A stretch of 48,254 nt of DNA, taken from contig JAFKJW010000055.1 of the NCBI GenBank assembly GCA_017305925.1, positions 1-48,254 of the forward strand, in the 5' to 3' direction. Of the stretch, positions 34,462-42,956 are shown in pieces. The translations under genes were made by a program, and so were the position numbers. The stretch is from Hyphomicrobiales bacterium (GTDB lineage: Bacteria; Pseudomonadota; Alphaproteobacteria; Rhizobiales; Rhizobiaceae). The first letter of the stretch is position 1; every line of letters starts with the position of its first letter. Below the pieces are notes generated by a model, which was not told the origin of the DNA, did no database searches, and saw only the letters and a program-made list of their open reading frames with translations.

Positions 34462-37325
34462 TGGCAAGGGCAACACGGAAAAAGGCGGGTTCAACGAAGC
34501 AGGTCGAGACGCTGACGCACACGGAGGCCAAACGAAAGAACATCCCGACCGCCGAACTTCAATCCGCCGCGCAGCGGGCGGAGGAAATCGCTCCCTTCGC
34601 GCCCGTCATCTACCCGCGCCGCTACCCCCTTGCTCAGGGCGAAACCCGCCCCCGCGATGGGGACCTTGATCCCCAGCTTGTCTGGAAAGGTGTGCGCGTC
34701 CGCCTGACGCCGGAGCAGATCAAGAAGGCGGCGGAGACCGGCTATATCGATATATCGGACGCCCAACTCACATGGCGCGGGAAGGATCAACAGGACTGGT
34801 CGGACCTCGTTGTCAACGCGCCACCGCTCTACATCCAGGAGAAGGTTCATCCCAAGGCGATTATCGACGACCTGACTCGCCGGATGAAAGCTAAGCGCGA
34901 AGCCGAGAGCGACATCGCCGACCTGTTCCACGACTTCAACGGCATAGACCCCGAAGCCAAGACCGAGTTCTACCAGCATGACCAGAACTGGTCGAACCGC
35001 TTCATCCTCGGCGACAGCTTGCAGGTGATGGCGAGCCTTGCCGAGCGCGAGGGCCTGCGCGGACAGGTGCAGTGCATCTATTTTGATCCCCCGTACGGTA
35101 TCAAATTCAATTCCAATTGGCAGGTATCGACACGCTCCCGCGACGTGAAGGACGGGAAGATCGAGGAAATTTCCCGCGAGCCGGAACAGGTGCGCGCCTT
35201 CCGCGACACATGGAAGGATGGCATCCATTCATATCTGACCTATCTGCGCGACCGCCTCACCGCAATGCGCGATTTGCTGACAGAGAGCGGCAGCATCTTT
35301 GTGCAGATCGGCGACGAGAACGTGCATCGTGTTCGAGCGCTGGTGGATGAGGTGTTTGGACCAGAGAATTTTGTTTGTGCTATATCGGCTCAAAAGACCG
35401 GGAGTCAGTCAGGTAATTTTCTGCAAGCTACAAGTGATGATGTATTGTGGTATGCCCGACAAAAAGGGAGTTCGACAAAATTCCGTCCACTCTTTCTCGC
35501 TCGTGATGGAGAAGGCAGCAGCCTTTCCACTATTGAAAGAGAAGATTTTGGTGCCTACCCGTTAACGTCGGATGGCATCCGCTCTACCAGCACATGTGAT
35601 TTTGTATTTGAAGGTAGAACTTTCCATCCGGGGAATCTGGCGCATTGGAAAGTAGTACCAAGCGATCTTAATAGAGTGTCTCGCGCTGGGCGGATCGTGG
35701 CACAGAAGAACCAAATCCGTCTAAAGTACTTTCATGATGACTATCCTGTCACAAGGTTAGGGGATTATTGGAATGATGTTGGGGGAGCGACTGGAAAAGT
35801 CTATGTCGTGCAGACCTCACCAAGAATCGTTGAACGCTGTATCTTGATGGCCACTGATCCCGGTGATCTAGTATTTGATCCGACGTGCGGCTCTGGGACA
35901 ACTGCGACGGTGGCCGAGCAATGGGGGCGACGCTGGATTACCATTGACACATCGCGCGTCGCGCTGGCGCTTGCTCGCGCGCGGGTTATGGGTGCGCGCT
36001 ACCCCTATTATCTGCTTGCCGACAGCAAGGAAGGGCGCCTCAAGGAAGGCGAGTTGGCGGGAAAGCCTCCGGTCGATACCGCCATCAATGGCGACATTCG
36101 ACAGGGCTTCGTCTATGAGCGCGTACCGCACATTACACTAGGTTCAATCTCCCGAAACACGGAGATTGACGTGATCTGGGACGAGTTTCAGGCGAAGCTT
36201 GAACCGTTACGCCGCGAGTTGAACGCGGCGCTCGGAAAGAAATGGGAAGAATGGGAAATCCCGCGCGACGCTACGGATGACTGGTCGACCAACGTCAAAG
36301 GCATTCATGCGGCATGGTGGGAACAACGCATCGCACGCCAGAAGAAGATCGACGAGTCGATTGCCAAAAAGGCCGATGTCGAACTTCTCTATGATCGCCC
36401 CTATGAGGATAAGTCTCGCATCCGCGTCGCCGGGCCGTTTACGGTCGAAAGCCTTTCCCCCCACCGCGTCGTGCCGTCCAGCGAAATCGAATTGATCGAC
36501 GAACTGGAGGCCACCGAAGGCAAGCGCAAACGGAAATTGCCCAAGGGCACCGATGAACTCAACGACTTTACGACGATGATTCTGGAGCACCTTGAAAGCT
36601 CGGGTGTCCAGCAGGCGAAGAAAGCCGACCGCATCACCTTCACATCCATTACTGGCTGGCCTGGAACATGGATCGCAGCAGATGGCCGGTTCATGGAGGG
36701 TGATGCGGAAAAACGCGCCGCGATCTTCATCGGCCCGGAATTCGGCACAGTGAGCCGCGCCGACCTAACTGCCGCCGCGCGCGAGGCGCTGGATGCCCGC
36801 TTCGATGCGCTGATCGCCTGCGGCTTCAATTTCGAGGCGCACACGTCCGAACTGAACAAGCTCGGACCTCTGCCGATCCTCAAGGCCAAGATGAATCCCG
36901 AACTTCACATGTCCGACGAACTCAAGAACACAGGCGCAGGCAATCTGTTCGTCGTGTTCGGCGAGCCGGATATCAAATGGGAATTCAACACGGACGGCGA
37001 GATCGTCGTCGAGGTTCTTGGCGTGGACGTGTTCGACCCCAAGACCGGCGAAGTCCGTGCCAGCGGCAAGGACGACATCGCCGCGTGGTTCATCGACACC
37101 GACTATGACGAGGAAAGCTTTTTCGTCCGCCACGCCTATTTCATGGGTGCGAACGATCCCTATAAGTCGCTCAAGACTGCTTTGAAGGCGGAGATCGACG
37201 AGGACGCCTGGGCGACCCTTTACCGCGACACATCGCGCCCGTTCCCGCGCCCCGACACGGGCCGCTTCGCGGTCAAGGTCATCAATCACTTCGGCGACGA
37301 GGTGATGAAGGTCTTTGCGGCATAG
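34461..37325 (+). CDS. Site-specific DNA (adenine-N6) methyltransferase, type III Mod-like
   Basis: The 954-residue product has the beta order of motifs: catalytic FDPPYG (D209-P-P-Y) first, then a target-recognition region, then the AdoMet motif FDPTCGSGTTAT (F472-G479). Flanks are an N-terminal region of about 170 residues and a long C-terminal part (550-954), probably for contact with the restriction subunit. It would methylate one adenine of the recognition site and guide the nuclease. GTG start overlaps the previous stop by one base. The stretch at about 35360-35880 (residues 300-473) is distinctly AT-rich, 45% GC in a 60-base sample against 63% upstream, suggesting an exchanged recognition domain. 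Confidence 0.92.
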   Translation: MARATRKKAGSTKQVETLTHTEAKRKNIPTAELQSAAQRAEEIAPFAPVIYPRRYPLAQGETRPRDGDLDPQLVWKGVRVRLTPEQIKKAAETGYIDISDAQLTWRGKDQQDWSDLVVNAPPLYIQEKVHPKAIIDDLTRRMKAKREAESDIADLFHDFNGIDPEAKTEFYQHDQNWSNRFILGDSLQVMASLAEREGLRGQVQCIYFDPPYGIKFNSNWQVSTRSRDVKDGKIEEISREPEQVRAFRDTWKDGIHSYLTYLRDRLTAMRDLLTESGSIFVQIGDENVHRVRALVDEVFGPENFVCAISAQKTGSQSGNFLQATSDDVLWYARQKGSSTKFRPLFLARDGEGSSLSTIEREDFGAYPLTSDGIRSTSTCDFVFEGRTFHPGNLAHWKVVPSDLNRVSRAGRIVAQKNQIRLKYFHDDYPVTRLGDYWNDVGGATGKVYVVQTSPRIVERCILMATDPGDLVFDPTCGSGTTATVAEQWGRRWITIDTSRVALALARARVMGARYPYYLLADSKEGRLKEGELAGKPPVDTAINGDIRQGFVYERVPHITLGSISRNTEIDVIWDEFQAKLEPLRRELNAALGKKWEEWEIPRDATDDWSTNVKGIHAAWWEQRIARQKKIDESIAKKADVELLYDRPYEDKSRIRVAGPFTVESLSPHRVVPSSEIELIDELEATEGKRKRKLPKGTDELNDFTTMILEHLESSGVQQAKKADRITFTSITGWPGTWIAADGRFMEGDAEKRAAIFIGPEFGTVSRADLTAAAREALDARFDALIACGFNFEAHTSELNKLGPLPILKAKMNPELHMSDELKNTGAGNLFVVFGEPDIKWEFNTDGEIVVEVLGVDVFDPKTGEVRASGKDDIAAWFIDTDYDEESFFVRHAYFMGANDPYKSLKTALKAEIDEDAWATLYRDTSRPFPRPDTGRFAVKVINHFGDEVMKVFAA

Positions 37326-37334
37326 GGTTGCGCC

Positions 37335-39443
37335 ATGATTTTCTGCATTGCCGACAGTTTCCAGACCGCATTGCGCCGCCTCGCTGCCCAGGAGCAGAAG
37401 GCGGTGAAGGAAACTGTTTTCGATTTGCAGATAAATCCCTCCGCGCCGGGGCTTCAATTTCACCGCATTGACAAGTCCAAAGACCCAAATTTCTGGTCGA
37501 TGCGCGTCAACCGCGACATTCGCCTGATCGTCCACAAGACGGAAGGCAGCTTCCTAATTTGCTATGTGGACCATCACGACGACGCCTATGCGTGGGCCGA
37601 GCGCCGCCGCATCGAAACCCACCCCAGGACCGGCGCAGCGCAGATCGTGGAGGTGCGCGAGCGCGTCCAGGAGATCATCGTCCACAAACCAGTGGAGGTG
37701 GAACAGCCAGCGACACCAATCCGCGTGGTTCTGCCACCCTTGTTCCCCGACATCACCGACGCCGAACTCCTTCTCTACGGGGTCCCGGTCGATTGGCTGG
37801 CAGATGTTAAGGCGGCTACCGAAGATACGATCTTCGACCTTGCCGAGCATCTGCCGCGCGAGGCAGCGGAAGCCTTACTCGACCTTGCGGTTGGAAAGAA
37901 GCCGGAAGTTGTCGTCCTCAAGTCAACGTCCATCGCTCCCTTCGAGCACCCCGACGCGCAGCGTCGCTTCCGCATCATGGAGGATGTCGAAGAACTCAAG
38001 CGCGCGCTCGATTTCCCGTGGGATCAATGGACGGTGTTCCTGCACCCCTCGCAGCGGCAGGTGGTGGAGCAATCGTTCAGCGGCCCCGCGCGCGTGTCAG
38101 GCTCTGCCGGAACGGGCAAGACCGTTGTCGCCCTGCATCGCGCCGCGAATATCCTGAACCAGCATCCGCAGGCGCGACTCCTGCTTACGACCTTTTCACT
38201 GCCGCTTGCCAACGCACTTGAGGGCAAACTGCGCATCCTTACCGGCGACGACGGTGGCATCGTCCCTCGAGTGACCGTGCTGCCCTTTAAGGGCGTGGCG
38301 CACGAACTGTTCACGCTGGCCCAAGGCCATCATCCTCGTGCGGCAACCGAAGATCAGATTCGTGGGGCGCTCAGGACGGCGGCGGACGAAGCTTCCTTGA
38401 CCAGCTTCACGCCGCGCTTTCTTGCCTCGGAATGGCTCAACGTCGTCGATGCGTGGCAGTTGGACAGCCTCGACGCCTATCAGGCCGTCCCTCGGCTGGG
38501 CCGCAAGAACCGCCTTGGCGCGAAGCAGCGCGAGAAACTCTGGCCTGTCTTCGTGCGGTCAAGGCAGTTGATCGAGGCGCAGGGACTTCTCACCTGGCCG
38601 TCGATCTTCGGGCGCGTCACCACGCATTTCGCGCAGCGAGCCGACAAGCCTTTTACCCATGCGGTCATCGACGAGGCCCAGGACCTTGGTGTGCCGGAAC
38701 TGCGGATGCTCGCCGCCATCACGCCAAACGGTCCCGATGCGCTGTTCTTCGCAGGCGACCTCGGTCAGCGCATCTTTCAGGAAGCGTTTTCGTGGAAGGC
38801 GCTGGGAGTCGATATTCGCGGGCGCTCGCGTACCCTCAAGGTCAATTATCGAACGTCACACCAGATCAGGCAGGCCGCTGATCGCCTCTTGCCCAAGACC
38901 GTGCAGGACGTTGACGGGAATGAGCAGGACCGGCGTGGCACCGTATCCGTGTTCAACGGCCCCGACCCGGAAATCCAAATCTTTGCTGACGCCGGCCGCG
39001 AAATCCAAGGCGTCGCTGACTGGATCGGGCAGGCGATAGCCGATGGAATCGCACCTGCCGAGATAGGCCTGTTCGTGCGCTCCAATGACCAACTCGCCAG
39101 GGCGCGTGCCGCCGTGAAAGCGGCCGGTCACACGCAGTTGGAACTTTCCGATCGGCTTGAACAGCCGCAGGGACGTGTCGCCATCGGCACCATGCACCTT
39201 GCAAAGGGCCTCGAATACAAAGCTGTCGCGGTCATGGCTTGCGACGACGATGTATTGCCTTTGCAGGAGCGTATCGAGACCGTTGCCGACGAATCCGAGC
39301 TTGATGAAGTCCACGACACCGAGCGCAACCTGTTCTACGTCGCCTGCACCCGCGCCCGCGACCGGCTGCTTGTGTCCGGCGTCCAGCCCGCCTCGGAATT
39401 TTTCGCCGACTTCTATGCTCCACAGAGCCAGAACAGGGGCTAG
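37335..39443 (+). CDS. UvrD-type helicase with RelE/ParE-like N-terminal domain
   Basis: The 702-residue product begins with a small toxin-like fold (about 1-91): LRRLAAQEQKAVKETVFDL, then FWSMRVNRDIRLIVHK (R57, R60, R63) and DHHDDAYAWAERR, the pattern of RelE/ParE superfamily proteins. After a linker (92-235) comes an SF1 helicase: GSAGTGKTVVALH (K262), the DEAQD box (D446-D450), LKVNYRTSHQIRQAADRLL, GTMHLAKGLEYKAVAVMACD and NLFYVACTRARDRLLVSG. It starts nine bases after the methylase stop. It may process DNA ends made by the nuclease. Whether the toxin-like part is active or only binds partners is unknown. It is the last cargo gene. Confidence 0.88.
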   Translation: MIFCIADSFQTALRRLAAQEQKAVKETVFDLQINPSAPGLQFHRIDKSKDPNFWSMRVNRDIRLIVHKTEGSFLICYVDHHDDAYAWAERRRIETHPRTGAAQIVEVRERVQEIIVHKPVEVEQPATPIRVVLPPLFPDITDAELLLYGVPVDWLADVKAATEDTIFDLAEHLPREAAEALLDLAVGKKPEVVVLKSTSIAPFEHPDAQRRFRIMEDVEELKRALDFPWDQWTVFLHPSQRQVVEQSFSGPARVSGSAGTGKTVVALHRAANILNQHPQARLLLTTFSLPLANALEGKLRILTGDDGGIVPRVTVLPFKGVAHELFTLAQGHHPRAATEDQIRGALRTAADEASLTSFTPRFLASEWLNVVDAWQLDSLDAYQAVPRLGRKNRLGAKQREKLWPVFVRSRQLIEAQGLLTWPSIFGRVTTHFAQRADKPFTHAVIDEAQDLGVPELRMLAAITPNGPDALFFAGDLGQRIFQEAFSWKALGVDIRGRSRTLKVNYRTSHQIRQAADRLLPKTVQDVDGNEQDRRGTVSVFNGPDPEIQIFADAGREIQGVADWIGQAIADGIAPAEIGLFVRSNDQLARARAAVKAAGHTQLELSDRLEQPQGRVAIGTMHLAKGLEYKAVAVMACDDDVLPLQERIETVADESELDEVHDTERNLFYVACTRARDRLLVSGVQPASEFFADFYAPQSQNRG

Positions 39444-39550
39444 TCTCGGTTGGAAGAGGGGAGCTTTCTCCCGACGTTCGTTTATGATGCGAACAAGCTC
39501 ATGGTGGGAAGTGTGGCTATGTAGAATCCGCGAATCCAGCGCCTTTATCC

Positions 39551-39573
39551 TGGTGGTATCGCAGTTGGTATGG
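39551..39573. repeat. Arm-like repeats beside attR
   Basis: TGGTGGTATC (39551-39560) and GTTGGTATGG (39564-39573) lie about 60 bases inside attR. The second is identical to the copy at 19440-19449 near attL. They match the cluster there and support a common binding protein at both ends. The rest of 39444-39631 shows no gene. Confidence 0.55.
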
Positions 39574-39631
39574 ACTTAGCGGCATGAGCGGAAAGCCCAA
39601 TAACTACAATGCGAACTCAAACCCATTGACC

Positions 39632-39647
39632 ATCGAGTGGGAATGAA
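39632..39647. other. attR of the island (copy of guaA end)
   Basis: ATCGAGTGGGAATGAA matches the end of guaA with one silent change and still reads Ile-Glu-Trp-Glu-stop. Upstream sequence is unrelated to guaA, so the duplicated core is about 16 bases. Chromosome resumes to its right. Confidence 0.85.
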
Positions 39648-39708
39648 ACCCCATAGCCATCCGATCCTCGTCGTCGATCCAGGATCGTGTTGCGAGTTTG
39701 GCCGCTGG

Positions 39709-40101
39709 CTATAGTTGATGGAAGGTTCGCCATCGCCAGATTTCGATGCCCTTAGCTGAACCTGCAATGACCGTTTCAATGGGCAGAAATAGGGCTCGGC
39801 TGTCTTCCGGATGCTCGATGAACTCTGCGCAGCGCAGATTGAAGCGCTTCGCCGACTCGTCTTTGGCGTGAGCCAATACCGCACCGATCCCGATGCTCTG
39901 CAATGCGACCGTAATCCGGTGCAGCGCGTCTGCGGGGAAGTCGGCGCCAGGGGCCTTGCCGGTGTGACCGCTGCTCATCGCAAGCCTCCCGATCATGGAA
40001 GCCGGGATCGTGTCCGGTGCGTTGCGGCACATCTTGCCCGCCACGGTCGCCCGCTCGACCGCGGCGGCCGAGATGCCTGGCTTTCGGCCTGCTGAGAACA
40101 A
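39709..40101 (-). pseudogene. GNAT-family acetyltransferase, N-terminal truncated
   Basis: Residues from about position 15 of this frame match the C-terminal part of GNAT proteins of the toxin (TacT-like) kind: DTIPASMIGRLAMSSGHTGK, then DALHRITVALQSIGIGAVLA, HAKDESAKRF and SRALFLPIETVI. The glycine-rich AcCoA loop (normally G-x-G-x-G) is degraded, and the first 50-60 residues are missing: the frame opens only with TTG and unrelated residues. No antitoxin gene is beside it. It lies 62 bases outside attR and may be what remains of a chromosomal gene or an older insertion. Confidence 0.55.
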
Positions 40102-40226
40102 CGGACGTGTCGCTTCGCAAATTCAGAACTTTTTCATCACCGTTTCATGACCCCCGCACGGCGGTGCGCCAGGTTCGCCGTTGACGACAGGGCTTGGCTG
40201 CCAGGCCCGGAATACGGGAGGCGAAG

Positions 40227-40391
40227 ATGAAGAGGATATCCGGGCGATCAGGCGACCCTGAGGACCTCGTCGATCCTTCCGATCCCTATGCGATCCGGGA
40301 CAATCCGGCCCGTCTGATCCGCATGGCAGGCGGAAGCATCCGCGCCTTACCGACGTCATGCCGCCCCTGGGGAGGCAAGTCATGCCTGTGA
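40227..40391 (+). CDS. Hypothetical 54-residue protein
   Basis: A short frame with a strong ribosome site (GGGAGG five bases before the ATG) reads MKRISGRSGDPEDLVDPSDP and ends GGKSCL. It is polar, without membrane or signal segments. No family recognised. It overlaps the next ORF by ten bases and seems to lead a small operon ending in the winged-helix/TPR regulator. Confidence 0.5.
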   Translation: MKRISGRSGDPEDLVDPSDPYAIRDNPARLIRMAGGSIRALPTSCRPWGGKSCL

Positions 40392-40681
40392 GGGGGGAGA
40401 TCCATTCGTTCGGCTCGGCGCTCGCACGCGACGAGCTGGTCCGGCTGCTGGAGGGCAGCGCGGGTGCCGATTTCAGCTCGGTCCAGCTTCTCGCCGAGCA
40501 TCTCGAGGCATGCGGCAGGGAAACGGCGTTCGAGACGCGCCCCCGCGTACCGCTCCCGCCGCCGTCGGATCGCCGGATAAGGCTGTCCTTTGCCGCGCGC
40601 CTGTGCGAGCTTCTGCGCCGGGCGTTGCGCGGGGGCAAAGGGAGTGACGATCCGTATCGGACAATGCGTCCTGGATCTTGA
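40382..40681 (+). CDS. Hypothetical 99-residue protein
   Basis: The frame begins MPVRGEIHSFGSALARDELV after GGGGAGGC, continues LLEGSAGADFSSVQLLAEHL and ends in a basic tail. It overlaps both the small ORF before it and the regulator after it (by 38 bases), so translation may be coupled. The first part looks like a helical adaptor; no family recognised. The overlap with the regulator is long, which lowers my confidence in its end. Confidence 0.45.
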   Translation: MPVRGEIHSFGSALARDELVRLLEGSAGADFSSVQLLAEHLEACGRETAFETRPRVPLPPPSDRRIRLSFAARLCELLRRALRGGKGSDDPYRTMRPGS

Positions 40682-42155
40682 GCGCGGCACGTTCCACCGC
40701 GCCGGCGAACTCGTGCCGCTGCGCCCGAAAACCTTCGAGCTCCTGGCGCATTTCGTCCGCAATCCGGAGCGGCTGATCACCAAGGACGAGCTGCTGGACA
40801 CGGTCTGGCCCGACACGATCGTCACAGAGGACTCGCTGACCCAATGCGTGCGCGACCTCCGCAAATCGATCGGCGACGAGCGGCAGGAGATCGTCCGAAC
40901 CCTGGCGCGCCGCGGCTATCTCTTCCAGCCGCCGAAGGAGAGCGTCGCGGCGGCAGGCCGCGAGCCGGGCAGGCCGGCGGAACCGCTGGTCGCCGTGCTG
41001 CCGTTCCGCTCCGCGTCGGCAGGCAAGGCGGATACCTCGGTGCTCGACGGCGCGGTCGAGGAGATCATCAACGCGCTCGCCTGCTTCCGCACCGTTGCGG
41101 TCTTCGCCCGTCATTCCGCGTTCGAGCTGGCGAAAGCCGAGACGAATGACGTCTTTACCCAGATCGCCCGTTTCGGGATCGACTATCTCGTCGAGGGCGC
41201 CGTCGAGGAAGCCGATGACGGCCTGCGCGTCGGCCTCACCTTGTCCGAGGCGGCGACGAACCGGCGCGTCTGGGCGCACGCGTTTTCCTTTACCGCCGAT
41301 GCCGCCCTGACGGTTCCCGCGGCAATCGCCCGGCATATCATCACCGCGCTTGCGGCCAGCATCGAGAGCGCCGCCATGCGGCGTGCCGCAGGCGCCCCGG
41401 CGACCAGCAGCCTGACCGCCTACGGGCATCTCCTGCGCGGCATATCGCTGCTGCGCAGCTACGGTCCCGATGTCAACGAGCAGGCGCGGGGCTGTTTCCG
41501 CGAGGCGATCCGCCTCGATCCAGCCTCCGGCCTCGCCCGCGCCTATCTGGCCCTCGCCGAAACCATCATCGGCGGCTACGGCACCGCCGGACCGGATGTG
41601 CTGAACCGGGCCCGCGACATCGCGCTGGAGGCCGTCGCGCTCGCTCCGGACGAGGCGCGCTGCCACCGCATTCTGGGGCTCATCCTGCTTTATTGCCGCG
41701 ACTTCGACGCGTCCGAGCGACACTATGCACGCGCCCTCGAGATCAATCCCTATGACGCCGACACGCTGATGCAGAAGGGACATCTGCTCGCCATGCGCGG
41801 CGAGCCGGAGGCTGGCCTCCTCCTTGCCGACCGCGCCGTCGGCCTCAACCCGCTGCATCCGGCCTGGTATTATTACGATCGCGCGGAGATCCTGTTCGCG
41901 GGCGAACGATACGACGAGGCCGTTTCGGCTTTGTCCAGCCTCCCGCGCAAGGACGCCTGGCACTTCGCCCGCCTTGCCGCCGCCTGGGCGATGATCGGCG
42001 AAAGCGAGCGTGCCGCGCGCTGCGTCGAGGAGGGGCGCCGGCTGGAGCCCACCCTGACCGTCGGGGAAATTCTTCGCGACGTCGCCTCCGAACACCCCGG
42101 CAATCTTGAGCGTATGCGGCAGGGCCTCCAACTGGCAGGCTGGCCCGAAGCGTGA
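40644..42155 (+). CDS. Winged-helix transcriptional regulator with TPR repeats
   Basis: The 503-residue product has an OmpR-type winged helix at the N-terminus (LERGTFHRAGELVPLRPKTF, LLAHFVRNPERLITKDELLD, VWPDTIVTEDSLTQCVRDLR, ARRGYLFQPP), a middle domain (about 110-230) found in CadC-like/adenylate-cyclase-like regulators (VAVLPFRSAS and DYLVEGAVEEADDGLRVGLT), and TPR units to the end (HRILGLILLYCRDFDASERH, LEINPYDADTLMQKGHLLAM). No membrane segment is seen, so it is cytoplasmic. The GTG at 40644 follows AAAGGGA. Its signal is unknown. It converges on the SIS gene. Confidence 0.85.
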   Translation: MTIRIGQCVLDLERGTFHRAGELVPLRPKTFELLAHFVRNPERLITKDELLDTVWPDTIVTEDSLTQCVRDLRKSIGDERQEIVRTLARRGYLFQPPKESVAAAGREPGRPAEPLVAVLPFRSASAGKADTSVLDGAVEEIINALACFRTVAVFARHSAFELAKAETNDVFTQIARFGIDYLVEGAVEEADDGLRVGLTLSEAATNRRVWAHAFSFTADAALTVPAAIARHIITALAASIESAAMRRAAGAPATSSLTAYGHLLRGISLLRSYGPDVNEQARGCFREAIRLDPASGLARAYLALAETIIGGYGTAGPDVLNRARDIALEAVALAPDEARCHRILGLILLYCRDFDASERHYARALEINPYDADTLMQKGHLLAMRGEPEAGLLLADRAVGLNPLHPAWYYYDRAEILFAGERYDEAVSALSSLPRKDAWHFARLAAAWAMIGESERAARCVEEGRRLEPTLTVGEILRDVASEHPGNLERMRQGLQLAGWPEA

Positions 42156-42175
42156 GGTGCGGGTTTCGGCCTGCG

Positions 42176-42913
42176 TCAGAGATGCGGGTTCCGCGTCCGG
42201 TAGCGGCGCACCAGGGCGGCGTTGTTTTCCGCCGCCCCCGGCATGTTCGCGCTGAGGTAGATCGGCGCCCCCGTCTCCTTGCCCTGCAACCGCGCCGCGA
42301 CCTCCGCCAGCACGGCATTGATCAGCGCCGCACCGATCGACGTGGAGACCGGCCCGACCTTCAATTCGCTGCCCGGCACGGCGACCGTCGCGTCGCCCGA
42401 CGGCGCGCCGTTGTCGAGCACGATGTCGGCGACGTCGGCGAGCCGCGTGCGGCCCCCGGCGGCCTCCTTCGAATAGGTCTCGGAAGTGATCGCGATGACG
42501 GTGGCGCCGCGTTCCTTGCCGATCTGCGCCGCCTCGACGGGCGCGGCGTTGACGCCGCTGTTGGAGACGACGAAGAGCACGTCGTTAGGGCCGACCGGAT
42601 AGCGGTCGAAGACCGGGCGGACGATGCCCGCCATGCGCTCGAACTGGGTGCTGGCGAGCGCGCCCTCGTGCAGCATGGTTGCGGTGGCCAGGATCGGAAC
42701 GGTCAGCGCCAGTCCGCCGGCCCGATAGTGGACTTCTTCCGCGATCAGGTGGCTGTGGCCGGTGCCGAAGACATAAACGAGGCCGTCCTTCGCCGCCGTC
42801 GCCTCGATCGCGTCGGCTGCTTTCGCCAGCGCCGCCTCATTGTGGGCGAAGAGGGCGCCGATGCGCTCCGCAAGCCCGTCGAGATAGGTCTTCGCTGTGG
42901 TCGCTTCGCTCAT
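42176..42913 (-). CDS. SIS-domain sugar-phosphate protein (UPF0309-like)
   Basis: The 245-residue product has one sugar-isomerase (SIS) domain: [20 protein letters not shown] and [20 protein letters not shown] are the two sugar-phosphate-binding parts. It resembles the UPF0309 group, which bind or isomerise phospho-sugars. The ATG at 42913 follows GAGGAA. It is 43 bases downstream of the FGGY kinase gene on the same strand, so it may act on the kinase product. The substrate is unknown; an amino sugar is a guess from the neighbouring anmK. Confidence 0.85.
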   Translation of the reverse strand: MSEATTAKTYLDGLAERIGALFAHNEAALAKAADAIEATAAKDGLVYVFGTGHSHLIAEEVHYRAGGLALTVPILATATMLHEGALASTQFERMAGIVRPVFDRYPVGPNDVLFVVSNSGVNAAPVEAAQIGKERGATVIAITSETYSKEAAGGRTRLADVADIVLDNGAPSGDATVAVPGSELKVGPVSTSIGAALINAVLAEVAARLQGKETGAPIYLSANMPGAAENNAALVRRYRTRNPHL

Positions 42914-42956
42914 GGTTCCTCGCAATAGGGGATTGTGGTTCATGCTGGCGGGCTGG

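Larger units (their letters stand above)
19312..39647. mobile_element. Mobilizable genomic island in guaA (about 20.3 kb)
   Basis: The segment is bounded by a 16-bp near-identical duplication of the guaA end and carries, at its left end, an integrase and AlpA-like regulator, then a TraA relaxase with an adjoining oriT. traC and traD follow but are frame-disrupted, and no traG, trb or virB-like gene is present. Transfer would therefore need a helper element's secretion system. Cargo is an HxlR-controlled exporter, an AbiE toxin-antitoxin pair, and a restriction-modification locus with two extra genes. GC content is lower and more varied than in the flanks, most strikingly in part of the methyltransferase gene. 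Confidence 0.85.

Noticed and set aside
39576-39884. A minus-strand ORF spanning attR
   Set aside because: It crosses the attachment core and competes with the GNAT frame, and its residues match nothing.
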